From positions 6,555,230-6,619,229 of the forward strand of contig JAQFVV010006215.1 in NCBI GenBank assembly GCA_028023455.1: a DNA stretch of 64,000 nt. The letters run 5' to 3'. The position numbers were made by a program, and so were the translations under genes. Positions 11,601 to 24,732 of the stretch are shown one piece after another (position 1 is the first letter of the stretch; each line of letters begins with the position of its first letter). The notes under the pieces were generated by a model that was not told where the DNA came from, made no database searches, and was given only the letters and a program-made list of their open reading frames with translations. This DNA comes from Epiperipatus broadwayi. Lineage: Eukaryota; Onychophora; Udeonychophora; Euonychophora; Peripatidae.

Positions 11601-14600
11601 ATTGTAGTTCAGAATTATTTAGGGAATTCTACCTAAATATGACAAAACCAGCGCAACAATTTATTCCAAATAGAGTACTGTACACCAGCATGTTCATTTC
11701 GCGTTTTAAGCTTGGAAATACAGCCAGGATACAAATTTTTAAAAATTTATGAATTTGAATTTTTTAACATTGCAGTTCAGTATTATTTAGCTAATTCTAC
11801 CTAAATATGACAAAATCAGTGAAAAAATTCATTCAAAATATAGTATTGTACACCAGCATGTTCATTTCGCGTTTTAAGCTTGGAAATACAGCTAGGATAC
11901 AAATTTTTAAAAATTGATGAATTTGAATACTTTAACAATGCAGTTCAGTATTATTTAGCTAATTTTACCTAAATATGACAAAATCAGTGAAAAAATTCAT
12001 TCAAAATATAGTATTGTACACCAGCATGTTCAATTCGCGTTTTAAGCTTGGAAATATAACTGGGACACAAATTTTTAACAATTGATGTATTTGAAAACTT
12101 TAACATTGTAGTTCAGAATTATTTAGGTAATTCTATTTAAATATGACAAAACCGGCAAAAAAATTTATTCCAAATATACTATCTTATACCAGCATGTCCA
12201 TTTCGCGTTTTGAGTTTGGAAGTACATCTAGAATACAAATTTTGAAAAATTGATGAATTTCAATACCTAACATTGCAGTTCAGTATTATTTGGCTAATTC
12301 TACCTAAATATGACAACATCAGTGAAAAACTTCATGCAAAATATAGTATTGTACACTGGCATATTACAATCACGTTTTAAGCTTGGATATACAGCTAGGA
12401 TACAAATTTTTAATAAATTGATGAATTTGAATACTTTAACATTGCAGTTCAGTATTATTTAACTAATTCTACCGAAATATGACAAAATCAGCAAATAAAC
12501 TTTTTAAAAATATTGTATTGTACACCAGGATGTTCATAGCGCATTTTAAGCTTGGAAATACAGCCAGGTTGCAAATTCTTAAAAAGTGATGTCTTTCAAT
12601 ACTTTAACATTGCAGTTCAGTACAATTTAGCTAATTCTCTTTAACTATTACAAATCAGTGAAAATATTCATTCAAAATAATGTATTGTACACCAGCATGT
12701 TCATGGCGGGTTTTAAGCTAGGAAATACAGCCAGGTTGCGAATTCCTAAACATTGATGAATTTGAAAATTTTAACATTGCAGTTCAGTATAATTTAGCTA
12801 CTTCTACCTAAATATCATAAATCAGCAAAAAAATTATTTCAAAATATTGTATTGTACACCAGCATGTTCATAGCGCATTTTAAGCTTGGAAATACAGCCA
12901 GGTTAGAAATTCCTAAAAATTTGTGAAATTCAATACTTTAACATTGCAGTACAGTATAATTTAGCTACTTCTACCTAAATATAACAAAATCAGCAAAAAA
13001 ATTCTGTAAAAATATTGTATTGTACACCAGCATGTTCATAGCGCGTTTTAAGCATCGAAATACAGCCAGGTTGCAAATTTCTAAAAAGTGATGAATTTGA
13101 GTAATTTATTATTGCAGTTCAGTATAATTTAGCTAAATCTACCTAAATATGACAAAATCAGCAAAAAAATTCATTCAAAATAGTATTGTACACCAGCATG
13201 TTCATTGTGCGTTTTAAGCTTGGAAAAACAGACAGGCTACAAACTCCTAAAAATTGATAAATTTGAATACTTTAACATTGCGGTTCAGTATAATTTAGCT
13301 AATTCTACCGAAATATGACCAAACCAGCAAAAAAATCATTCCAAGTAATGTACTGTACACAAGCATGTTCATAGCGGGATTTAAGCTTGGAAATACAGGC
13401 AGGTTGCTAATTCCTAAAAAATGATGAAATTGAATACTTTAACCTTGCAGTTCAGTATAAATTATCTAATTCTATTTACATATGACAAAATCAGTGAAAA
13501 AATTCATTCAAAATAAAGTAATGTACACCAGCATGTTCACAGTGCGTTTTAAGCTTACAAATACCGTCAGATTACAAATTTCTAAAAATTGACGAATTTG
13601 ATTACTTTTACACTGCAGTTCACTATAATTTGCTAATTCTACTTCATTATAATGAAATCAGCAAAAAAATTTCTTCAAAATATTGTATTGTACACCAGCA
13701 TGTTCATAGCGCGTTTTAAGCTTGGAAATACAGCCAGGTTAGAAATTCCTAAAAATTGATAAAATTAAATATTTTAACATTGCAGTTCAGTATAATTTAG
13801 CTAATTCTACCTAAATATAACAAAATCAGCAAATAAATTCTTTAAAAATATTGTATTGTACAAGCAGCATGTTCCTAGCGCATTTTATTCTTGCAAATAC
13901 AGCCAGGTTGCAAATTCCTAAAATGTGATGAATTTGAATACTTTAGCATTGCAGTTCACTATAATTTATCTAATTCTACCTAAATATGACAAAATAAGTG
14001 AAAATATTCATTCAAAATAAAGTATTGTACACCAGCATGTTCATAGTGCATTTTAAGCTTGGAAATACAGCCAGGTTAGAAATTTCTAAAAATTGTTGAA
14101 ATTCAATACTTTACCATTGCAGTACAGTATAATTTAGCTATTTCTACCTAAATATAACAAAATCAGCAAAAAAATTCATTAAAAATATTCTATTGTACAC
14201 CAGCAGGTTCATAGCGCGTTTTAAGTGTCGAAATACAGCCAGGTTGCAAATTTCTAAAGAGTATTGAATTTGAATAATTTATTATTGCAGTTCAGTATAA
14301 TTAACTAAATCTACCTAAATATGACAAAATCAGCAAAAAAATTCTTTCAAAATATTGTATTTTACACCAGCATGTTCATAACACATTTTAAGCCTGGAAA
14401 TACAGCCAGATTGCAAATTCTTAAAAATTGATAAATTTGAAAATTTTAACATTGCAGTTCAGTATAATTTAGCTACTTCTACCTAAATATGATAAAAGGA
14501 GCAAAAAAATTCTTTCAAAATATCATATTGTACACCAGCATGTTAATAGCGCGTTTTAAGCTTGGAAATACAGTGAAATTACAGATTCATAAAAATTGAA

Positions 14601-15578
14601 GAAGTTCAATACTTTAATATTGCAGTTCTGTAGAATTTAGCTAATTCTACCTAAATGTGAAAAAATCAGCGAAAAAATTCATTCAAACAATGTATTGTAC
14701 ACCAGCATGTTCATAGCAGGTTTTAAGCTTGGAAATACAGCCAGGTTGTGAATTCCTAAAAATTGTTAAATTTGAATACTTTACCATTGCCGTTCAGTAT
14801 AATTTAGCTAATTCTAACTAATTATGACAAAATCAGTGAAAAAAATCATTCAAAATATAATATTGTAAACCAGCATGTTCATAGCGCATTTTAAGATTGG
14901 AAAAACAGCCAGGTTACAAATTCCTAAAAAATGATGAATTTTAATACTTTAACAATGAAGTTCAGTATAATTTTGCAAATTCTACCTAAGTATGACAAAA
15001 CCAGCGAAAAATGTTTTACAAAATATAGTATTGTACCCCAGCATATTTATAGCATGATGTAAGCTAGGAAAAACAGCCAATTACAAATTCCTAAAAATTG
15101 ATTAATTTTAATAATTTAACATTGCAGTTCAGTATAATTTATCTAATTCTACCTAAATATGACAAAATCAGTGAAAAAATTCATTCAGAATAATGTATTG
15201 TACAACAGCATGTTTATAGCACGTTTTAAGCTTGGAAATACAGCCAGGTTTCAAATCTCTAAAAATTGATGAAATTGAATACTTTAACCTTGCAGTTCAG
15301 TATAAATTACCTAATTCTACCTAAATATGACAAAATCAGAGAAAAAATCCATTCAAAATAAAGTATTGTATACCAGCATGTTCACAGTGCGTTTTAACCT
15401 TGCAAATACAGCCAGATTACAAATGTCTAAAAGTTGATGAATTTGATTACTTTTACACTGCAGTTCACTATAATTTGCTCATTCTACTTCATTATGATAA
15501 AATCAGCAAAAAAAATTCTTCAAAATATTGTATTGTACACCAGCATGTTCATAGCGCGTTTTAAGCTTGGAAATACAG
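8205..15578 (+). repeat. Large satellite block, copy L
   Basis: This block matches 31,520-39,400 monomer by monomer. Rare markers pair as follows. TATAAAATTGCCG at 8251 pairs with TATAACATTGCCG at 31562. The AAGGTTGCAAATACAGTCAA monomer (8842) pairs with 32320. ACACTGGCATATTACAATC (12353) pairs with 35842. The CATTGTGCGTTTTAAGC unit (13190) pairs with 36846, and ACAACAGCATGTTTATAGC (15202) pairs with 39024. The offset steps from about 23.31 to 23.48, 23.66 and 23.82 kb, each step being one monomer, so whole units were gained or lost after duplication. Similarity breaks at about 15,578. Confidence 0.85.
10170..12480 (+). repeat. Subtype A2 block inside copy L
   Basis: About 14 consecutive monomers carry A2 markers: CATTTCGCGTTTTAAGC, CTAGGATACAAATTTTT and CAGTATTATTTAGCTAATT. 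Some alternate with a second A2 variant that has TGTATTTGAATAC, CATTGTAGTTCAGAATTA and TTATTCCAAATATAC. The block returns to A1 at about 12,480 and is mirrored by the A2 block at about 33,600-35,970 in copy R. Confidence 0.8.
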
Positions 15579-17880
15579 CTAGGATATAAATTTTTAAAAA
15601 TTGATGAATTTGAATACTTTAACATTGCAGTTCAGTATTATTTAGCTAGTTCTTTAAATATGATAAAATGAGTGAAAAAATTCATTCAAAATATACTATT
15701 GTACACTAGCACATTCATAGCGCGTTTTCAGCTTGGAAATAGAGCCAGGTTTCAAATTCCTAAAAATTTATGAAATTGACAACTTTAACATTACAGTTCA
15801 GTATAATTTATTTAATTCTACCTAAATATGACAAAATCAGTGAAAAAACTCATTCAAAATATCGTATTGTACACCAGCATGTTCACAGCACATTTTAAGC
15901 TTGCAAATACAGTCAGGTTAGAAATACCTAAAAATTGATGAAATTCAAAACTTTAACAATGCATTTCAGTATAATTTAGCTAATTCTAACTAAATATAAC
16001 AAAATCGGCAAATAAACTTTTTAAAAATATTGTATTGTACACCAGCATGTTCATAGCGCATTTTAAGCTTGGAAATACAGCCAGGTTGCAAATTCCTAAA
16101 AATTGATGAATTTGAAAATTTTAACATTGCAGTTCAGTATAATTTAGCTACTTCCACCTAAATATGATAAATCAGTGAAAAAAGTTTTTCAAAATATTGT
16201 ATTGTACACCAGCATGTTCATAGCGCATTTTAAGCATGGAAATATAGCCAGGTTAGAAATTTCTAAAAATTGATAAAATTCAATACTTTTCCATTGGAGT
16301 ACAGTATAATTTAGCTACTTCTACCTAAATATAACAAAATCAGCAAAAAAATTCTGTAAAAACATTGTATTGTACACCAGCATATTCATAGCGCGTTTTA
16401 AGCATTGAAATACAGCCAGGTTGCAAATTTCTAAAAAGTGATGAATTTGAGTAATTTATTATTGCAGTTCAGTATAATTTAGCTAAATCTACCTAAATAT
16501 GACAAAATCAGCAAAAAAATTCATTCAAAATAGTATTGTACACCAGTATGTTCATTGTGCGTTTTAAGCTTGGAAAAACAGACAGGCTACAAACTCCTAA
16601 AAATTGATGAATTTGAATACTTTAACATTGCGGTTCAGTATAATTTAGCTAATTCTACCGAAATATGACCAAACCAGCAAAAAAATCATTCAAAGTAATG
16701 TACTGTACACAAGCATGTTCATAGCAGGATTTAAGCTTGGAAATACAGCCAGGTTGCTAATTCCTAAAAAATGATGAAATTGAATACTTTAACCTTGCAG
16801 TTCAGTATAAATTATCTAATTCTATTTACATATAACAAAATCAGTGAAAAAATTCATTCAAAATAAAGTAATGTACACCAGCATGTTCACAGTGCGTTTT
16901 AAGCTTGCAAATACCACCAGATTACAAATTTCTAAAAATTGACGAATTTGAATACTTTTACACTGCAGTTCGCTATAATTTGCTAATTCTACTTCATTAT
17001 GATGAAATCAGCAAAAAAATTTCTTCAAAATATTGTATTGTACACCAGCATGTTCATAGCGCGTTTTAAGCTTGGAAATACAGCCAGGTTAGAAATTCCT
17101 AAAAATTGATAAAATTCAATATTTTAACATTGCAGTTCAGTATAATTTAGCTAATTCTACCTAAATGTAACAAAATCAGCAAATAAATTCTTTAAAAATA
17201 TTGTATTGTACAAGCAGCATGTTCATAGCGCATTTTAAGCTTGGAAATACAGCCAGGTTGCAAATTCCTAAAAATTGATGAATTTGAAAATTTTAACATT
17301 GCAGTTCAGTATAATTTAGCTACTTCCACCTAAATATGATAAATCAGTGAAAAAACTTTTTCAAAATATTGTATTGTACACCAGCATGTTCATAGCGCAT
17401 TTTAAGCATGGAAATATAGCCAGGTTAGAAATTTCTAAAAATTGATAAAATTCAATACTTTTCCATTGGAGTACAGTATAATTTAGCTACTTCTACCTAA
17501 ATATAACAAAATCAGCAAAAAAATTCATTAAAAATATTGTATTGTACACCAACATGTTCATAGCGCGTTTTAAGCGTCGAAATACAGCCAGGTTGCAAAT
17601 TTCTAAAAAGTGTTGAATTTGAATCATTTATTATTGCAGTTCAGTATAATTAACTAAATCTACCTAAATATGACAAAATCTGAAAAAAAATTCTTTCAAA
17701 ATATTGTATTTTACACCAGCATGTTCATAGCACATTTTAAGCCTGGAAATACAGCCTAATTGCAAATTTCTAAAAATTGATGAATTTGAAAGTTTTAACA
17801 TTGCAGTTCAATATAATTTAGCTACTTCTACCTAAATATGATAAAAGGGGCAAAAAAATTCTTTCAAAATATCGTATTGT

Positions 17881-20800
17881 ACACCAGCATGTTCATAGTG
17901 CGTTTTAAGCTTAGAAATACAGTGAAATTAGAGATTCCTAAAAAATTGATGAAGTTCCATACTTTAATATTGCAGTTCAGTAGAATATAGCGAATTCTAC
18001 CAAAATGTGAAAAAATCAGTGAAAAAATTTATTCAAATAATGTATTGTACACCAGCATGTTCATAGCGGGTTTTAAGCTTGGAAATACAGCCAGGTTGTG
18101 AATTCCTAAAACTTGTTAAATTTGAATACTTTAACATTGCCGTTCAGTATAATTTAGCTAATTCTACCTAAATATGACAAAATCAGTGAAAAAATTCATT
18201 CAAAATATAGTATTGTACACCAGCATGTCCAATTCGCATTTTAAACTTGGAAATATAACTAGGATACAAATTTTTAACAATTGATGTATTTGAATACTTT
18301 AACATTGTAGTTCAGAATGATTTAGGTAATTCTACCTAAATATGACAAAACCGGCAAAAAATTTATTCCAAATATACTATTGTATACCAGCATGTCCATT
18401 TCGCGTTTTAAGTTTGGACATACAGCTAGGATACAAATTTTTAAAAATTGAGAATTTGAATACTTTAACATTGCAGTTCAGTATTATTTAGCTAGTTCTA
18501 CCTAAATATGACAAAATTAGCGAGAAAATTTTTTCAAAATATAGTTTTGTACTTCAGCATGTTCAATTCGCGTTTTAAGCTTGGAAATACAACTAGGATA
18601 AAAAATTTTAACAATTGATGTATTTGAATACTTTTATTGTAGTTCAGAATTATTTAGATAATTCTGCTTAAATATTACAAAATGAGCAAAAAAATTTATT
18701 CCAAATATACTATTGTATATCAGCATGTCTATTTCACGTTTTAAGCTTGGAAATACGGCTAGGATACAAATTTTTAATAAATTGATGAATTTGAATACTT
18801 TAACATTGCAGTTCAGTATTATTTAACTAATTCTACCTAAATATGACAAAATCAGCAAATAAACTTTTTAAAAATATTGCATTGTACACCAGCATGTTCA
18901 TAGCGCATTTTAAGCTTGGAAATACAGCCAGGTTGCAAATTCTTAAAAAGTGATGGCTTTCAATACTTTAACATTGCAGTTCAGTACAATTAGCTAATTC
19001 TCTTTAACTATTACAAATTCGTGAAAATATTCATTCAAAATAATGTATTGTACACCAGCATGTTCATGGCGGGTTTTAAGCTAGGAAATACAGCTAGGTT
19101 GCGAATTCCTAAAAATTGATGAATTTGAATACTTTAACATTGCAGTTCAGTATAATTTAGCTAATTCTATCTAAATATGACAAAGGCAGTGAGAAAAATC
19201 TTCAAAATATAGTATTGTACACCTGCATGTTCATAGCATGTTTTATGTTTGGAAATACAGCCAGGTTACAAATTCCTAAAAATTGATGAATTTGAAAATT
19301 TTAACATTGCAGTTCAGTATAATTTAACTACTTCTACCTAAATATCATAAATCAGCAAAAAAATTATTTCAAAATATCGTATTGTACACCAGCATGTTCA
19401 TAACACATTTTAGACCTGGAAATACAGCCAGATTGCAAATTCTTAAAAATTGATAAATTTGAAAATTTTAACATTGCAGTTCAGTATAATTCAGCTACTT
19501 CTACCTAAATATGATAAAAGGAGCAAAAAAATTCTTTCAAAATATCATATTGTACACCAGCATGTTCACAGCGCGTTTAAAGCTTGGAAATACAGTGAAA
19601 TTACAGATTCGTGAAAATTGATGAAGTTCAATACTTTAATATTGCAGTTCTGTAGAATTTAGCTAATTCTACCTAAATGTGAAAAAATCAGCGAAAAAAT
19701 TCATTCAAACAATGTATTGTACACCAGCATGTTCATAGCAAGTTTTAAGCTTGGAAATACAGCCAGGTTGTGAATTCCTAAAAATTGTTAAATTTGAATA
19801 TTTACCATTGCCGTTCAGTATAATTTAGCTAATTCTAACTAATTATGACAAAATCAGTGAAAAAAATCACTCAAAATATAATATTGTAAACCAGCATGTT
19901 CATAGCGCATTTTAAGATTGGAAAAACAGCCAGGTTACAAATTCCTAAAAAATGATGAATTTGAATACTTTAACATTGAAGTTCAGTATAATTTTGCAAA
20001 TTCTACCTAAGTATGACAAAACCAGCGAAAAATGTTTTACAAAATATAGTATTGTACCCCAGCATATTCATAGCATGATGTAAGCTAGGAAAAACAGCCA
20101 GATTACAAATTCCTAAAAATTGATTAATTTGAATAATTTAACATTGCAGTTCAGTATAATTTATCTAATTCTACCTAAATACGACAAAATCAGTGAAAAA
20201 ATTCATTCAGAATAATGTATTGTACAACAGCATGTTTATAGCACGTTTTAAGCTTGGAAATACAGCCAGGTTTCAAATCTCTAAAAATTGATGAAATTGA
20301 ATACTTTAACCTTGCAGTTCAGTATAAATTATCTAATTCTACCTAAATATGACAAAATCAGAGAAAAAATCCATTCAAAATAAAGTATTGTATACCAGCA
20401 TGTTCACAGTGCGTTTTAACCTTGCAAATACAGCCAGATTACAAATGTCTAAAAGTTGATGAATTTGATTACTTTTACACTGCAGTTCACTATAATTTGC
20501 TAATTCTACTTCATTATGATGAAATCAGCAAAAAAAATTCTTCAAAATATTGTATTGTACACCAGCATGTTCATAGCGCGTTTTAAGCTTGGAAATACAG
20601 CTAGGATACAAATTTTTAACAATTGATGAATTTGAATACTTTAACATTGCAGTTCAGTATTATTTAGCTAGTTCTTTAAATATGACAAAATGAGTGAAAA
20701 AATTCATTCAAAATATACTATTGTACACTAGCACATTCATAGCGCGTTTTCAGCTTGGAAATAGAGCCAGGTTTCAAATTCCTAAAAATTTATGAAATTG

Positions 20801-21730
20801 ACAACTTTAACATTACAGTTCAGTATAATTTATTTAATTCTACCTAAATATGACAAAATCAGTGAAAAAACTCATTCAAAATATCGTATTGTACACCAGC
20901 ATGTTCACAGCGCATTTTAAGCTTGCAAATACAGTCAGGTTAGAAATACCTAAAAATTGATGAAATTCAAAACTTTAACAATGCATTTCAGTATAATTTA
21001 GCTAATTCTAACTAAATATAACAAAATCGGCAAATAAACTTTTTAAAAATATTGTATTGTACACCAGCATGTTCATAGCGCATTTCAAGCTTGGAAATAC
21101 AGCCTGGTTGCAAATTCCTAAAAATTGATGAATTTGAAAATTTTAACATTGCAGTTCAGTATAATTTAGCTACTTCCACCTAAATATGATAAATCAGTGA
21201 AAAAACTTTTTCAAAATATTGTATTGTACACCAGCATGTTCATAGCGCATTTTAAGCATGGAAATATAGCCAGGTTAGAAATTTCTAAAAATTGATAAAA
21301 TTCAATACTTTTCCATTGGAGTACAGTATAATTTAGCTACTTCTACCTAAATATAACAAAATCAGCAAAAAAATTCATTAAAAATATTGTATTGTACACC
21401 AAGATGTTCATAGCGCGTTTTAAGCGTCGAAATCCAGCCAGGTTGCAAATTTCTAAAAAGTGTTGAATTTGAATCATTTATTATTGCAGTTCAGTATAAT
21501 TAACTAAATCTACCTAAATATGACAAAATCTGAAAAAAAATTCTTTCAAAATATTGTATTTTACACCAGCATGTTCATAGCACATTTTAAGCCTGGAAAT
21601 ACAGCCTAATTGCAAATTTCTAAAAATTGATGAATTTGAAAGTTTTAACATTGCAGTTCAATATAATTTAGCTATTTCTACCTAAATATGATAAAAGGGG
21701 CAAAAAAATTCTTTCAAAATATCGTATTGT
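17881..21730 (+). repeat. Higher-order repeat unit 1, about 3.85 kb (23 monomers)
   Basis: I delimit this unit by a diagnostic monomer reading CATAGTGCGTTTTAAGCTTA and then ACAGTGAAATTAGAGATTCC, at 17881, 21731, 24733 and 27411. The unit contains an A2 stretch (about 18,200-18,850) followed by A1 monomers, including the CATGGCGGGTTTTAAGCTAG marker at about 19,062. Part of it (from about 19,390) also matches 14,357-15,600 at an offset of about 5.03 kb, close to 30 monomers, so the higher-order units are nested. Confidence 0.8.
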
Positions 21731-24700
21731 ACACCAGCATGTTCATAGTGCGTTTTAAGCTTAGAAATACAGTGAAATTAGAGATTCCTAAAAATTGATG
21801 AAGTTCCATACTTTAATATTGCAGTTCAGTAGAATATAGCGAATTCTACCAAAATGTGAAAAAATCAGTGAAAAAATTTATTCAAATAATGTATTGTACA
21901 CCAGCATGTTCATAGCGGGTTTTAAGCTTGGAAATACAGCCAGGTTGTGAATTCCTAAAAATTGTTAAATTTGAATACTTTAACATTGCCGTTCAGTATA
22001 ATTTAGCTAATTCTACCTAAATATGACAAAGTCAGTGAAAAAATTCATTCAAAATATAGTATTGTACACCAGCATGTCCAATTCGCGTTTTGAACTTGGA
22101 AATATAACTAGGATACAAATTTTTAACAATTGATGTATTTGAATACTTTAACATTGTAGTTCAGAATGATTTAGGTAATTCTACCTAAATATGACAAAAC
22201 CGGCAAAAAATTTATTCCAAATATACTATTGTATACCAGCATGTCCATTTCGCGGTTTAAGTTTGGACATACAGCTAGGATACAAATTTTTAAAAATTGA
22301 TGAATTTGAATACTTTAACATTGCAGTTCAGTATTATTTAGCTAGTTCTACCTAAATATGACAAAATCAGTGAGAAAATTTATTCAAAATATAGTTTTGT
22401 ACTTCAGCATGTTCAATTCGCGTTTTAAGCTTGGAAATACAACTAGGATAAAAAATTTTAACAATTGATGTATTTGAATACTTTAATATTGTAGTTCAGA
22501 ATTATTTAGATAATTCTGCTTAAATATTACAAAATGAGCAAAAAAATTTATTCCAAATATACTATTGTATATCAGCATGTCTATTTCACGTTTTAAGCTT
22601 GGAAATACGGCTAGGATACAAATTTTTAATAAATTGATGAATTTAAATACTTTAACATTGCAGTTCAGTATTATTTCACTAATTCTACCTAAATATGACA
22701 AAATCAGCAAATAAATTTTTTAAAAATATTGTATTGTACACCAGCATGTTCATAGCGCATTTTAAGCTTGGAAATACAGCCAGGTTGCAAATTCTTAAAA
22801 AGTGATGGCTTTCAATACTTTAACATTGCAGTTCAGTACAATTAGCTAATTCTCTTTAACTATTACAAATCAGTGAAAATATTCATTCAAAATAATGTAT
22901 TGTACACCAGCATGTTCATGGCGGGTTTTAAGCTAGGAAATACAGCCAGGTTGCGAATTCCTAAAAATTGATGAATTTGAATACTTTAACATTGCAGTTC
23001 AGTATAATTTAGCTAATTCTATCTAAATATGACAAAGGCAGTGAGAAAAATCTTCAAAATATAGTATTGTACACCTGCATGTTCATAGCATGTTTTATGT
23101 TTGGAAATACAGCCAGGTTACAAATTCCTAAAAATTGATGAATTTGAAAATTTTAACATTGCAGTTCAGTATAATTTAGCTACTTCTACCTAAATATCAT
23201 AAATCAGCAAAAAAATTATTTCAAAATATCGTATTGTTCATAGCGCATTTTAAGCTTGGAAATACAGCCACGTTAGAAATTCCTAAAAATTTGTGAAATT
23301 CAATACTTTAACATTGCAGTACAATATAATTTAGCTACTTCTACCTAAATATAACAAAATCAGCAAAAAAATTCTGTAAAAATATTGTATTGTACACCAG
23401 CATGTTCATAGCGCGTTTTAAGCATCGAAATACAGCCAGGTTGCAAATTTCTAAAAAGTGATGAATTTGAGTAATTTATTATTGCAGTTCAGTATAATTT
23501 AGCTAAATCTACCTAAATATGACAAAATCAGCAAAAAAATTCATTCAAAATAGTATTGTACACAAGCATGTTCATAGCGGGATTTAAGCTTGGAAATACA
23601 GCCAGGTTGCTAATTCCTAAAAAATGATGAAATTGAATACTTTAACCTTGCAGTTCAGTATAAATTATCTAATTCTATTTACATATGACAAAATCAGTGA
23701 AAAAATTCATTCAAAATAAAGTAATGTACACCAGCATGTTCACAGTGCGTTTTAAGCTTGCAAATACCGCCAGATTACAAATTTCTAAAAATTGACGAAT
23801 TTGATTACTTTTACACTGCAGTTCACTATAATTTGCTAATTCTACTTCATTATGATGAAATCAGCAAAAAAATTTCTTCAAAATATTGTATTGTACACCA
23901 GCATGTTCATAGCGCGTTTTAAGCTTGGAAATACAGCCAGGTTAGAAATTCCTAAAAATTGATAAAATTCAATATTTTAACATTGCAGTTCAGTATAATT
24001 TAGCTAATTTTACCTAAATATAACAAAATCAGCAAATAAATTCTTTAAAAATATTGTATTGTACAAGCAGCATGTTCATAGCGCATTTTAAGCTTGGAAA
24101 TACAGCCAGGTTGCAAATTCCTAAAAATTGATGAATTTGAAAATTTTAACATTGCAGTTCAGTATAATTTAGCTACTTCCACCTAAATATGATAAATCAG
24201 TGAAAAAACTTTTTCAAAATATTGTATTGTATGCCAGCATGTTCATAGCGCATTTTAAGCATGGAAATATAGCCAGGTTAGAAATTTCTAAAAATTGATA
24301 AAATTCAATACTTTTCCATTGGAGTACAGTATAATTTAGCTACTTCTACCTAAATATAACAAAATCAGCAAAAAAATTCATTAAAAATATTGTATTGTAC
24401 ACCAACATGTTCATAGCGCGTTTTAAGCATCGAAATACAGCCAGGTTGCAAATTTCTAAAAAGTGTTGAATTTGAATCATTTATTATTGCAGTTCAGTAT
24501 AATTAACTAAATCTACCTAAATATGACAAAATCTGAAAAAAAATTCTTTCAAAATATTGTATTTTACACCAGCATGTTCATAGCACATTTTAAGCCGGAA
24601 ATACAGCCTAATTGCAAATTTCTAAAAACTGATGAATTTGAAAGTTTTAACATTGCAGTTCAATATAATTTAGCTACTTCTACCTAAATATGATAAAAGG

Positions 24701-24732
24701 GGCAAAAAAATTCTTTCAAAATATCGTATTGT
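21731..24732 (+). repeat. Higher-order repeat unit 2, about 3.0 kb (18 monomers)
   Basis: It starts with the same diagnostic monomer and runs in the same monomer order as the previous unit, about five monomers shorter. The first 200 bp differ from the next unit by only a couple of bases, so homogenisation is recent. At about 23,563 a monomer is missing compared with 26,573-26,740. Near 23,237 a 12-bp segment, TACACCAGCATG, is deleted compared with 26,236. Confidence 0.8.
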
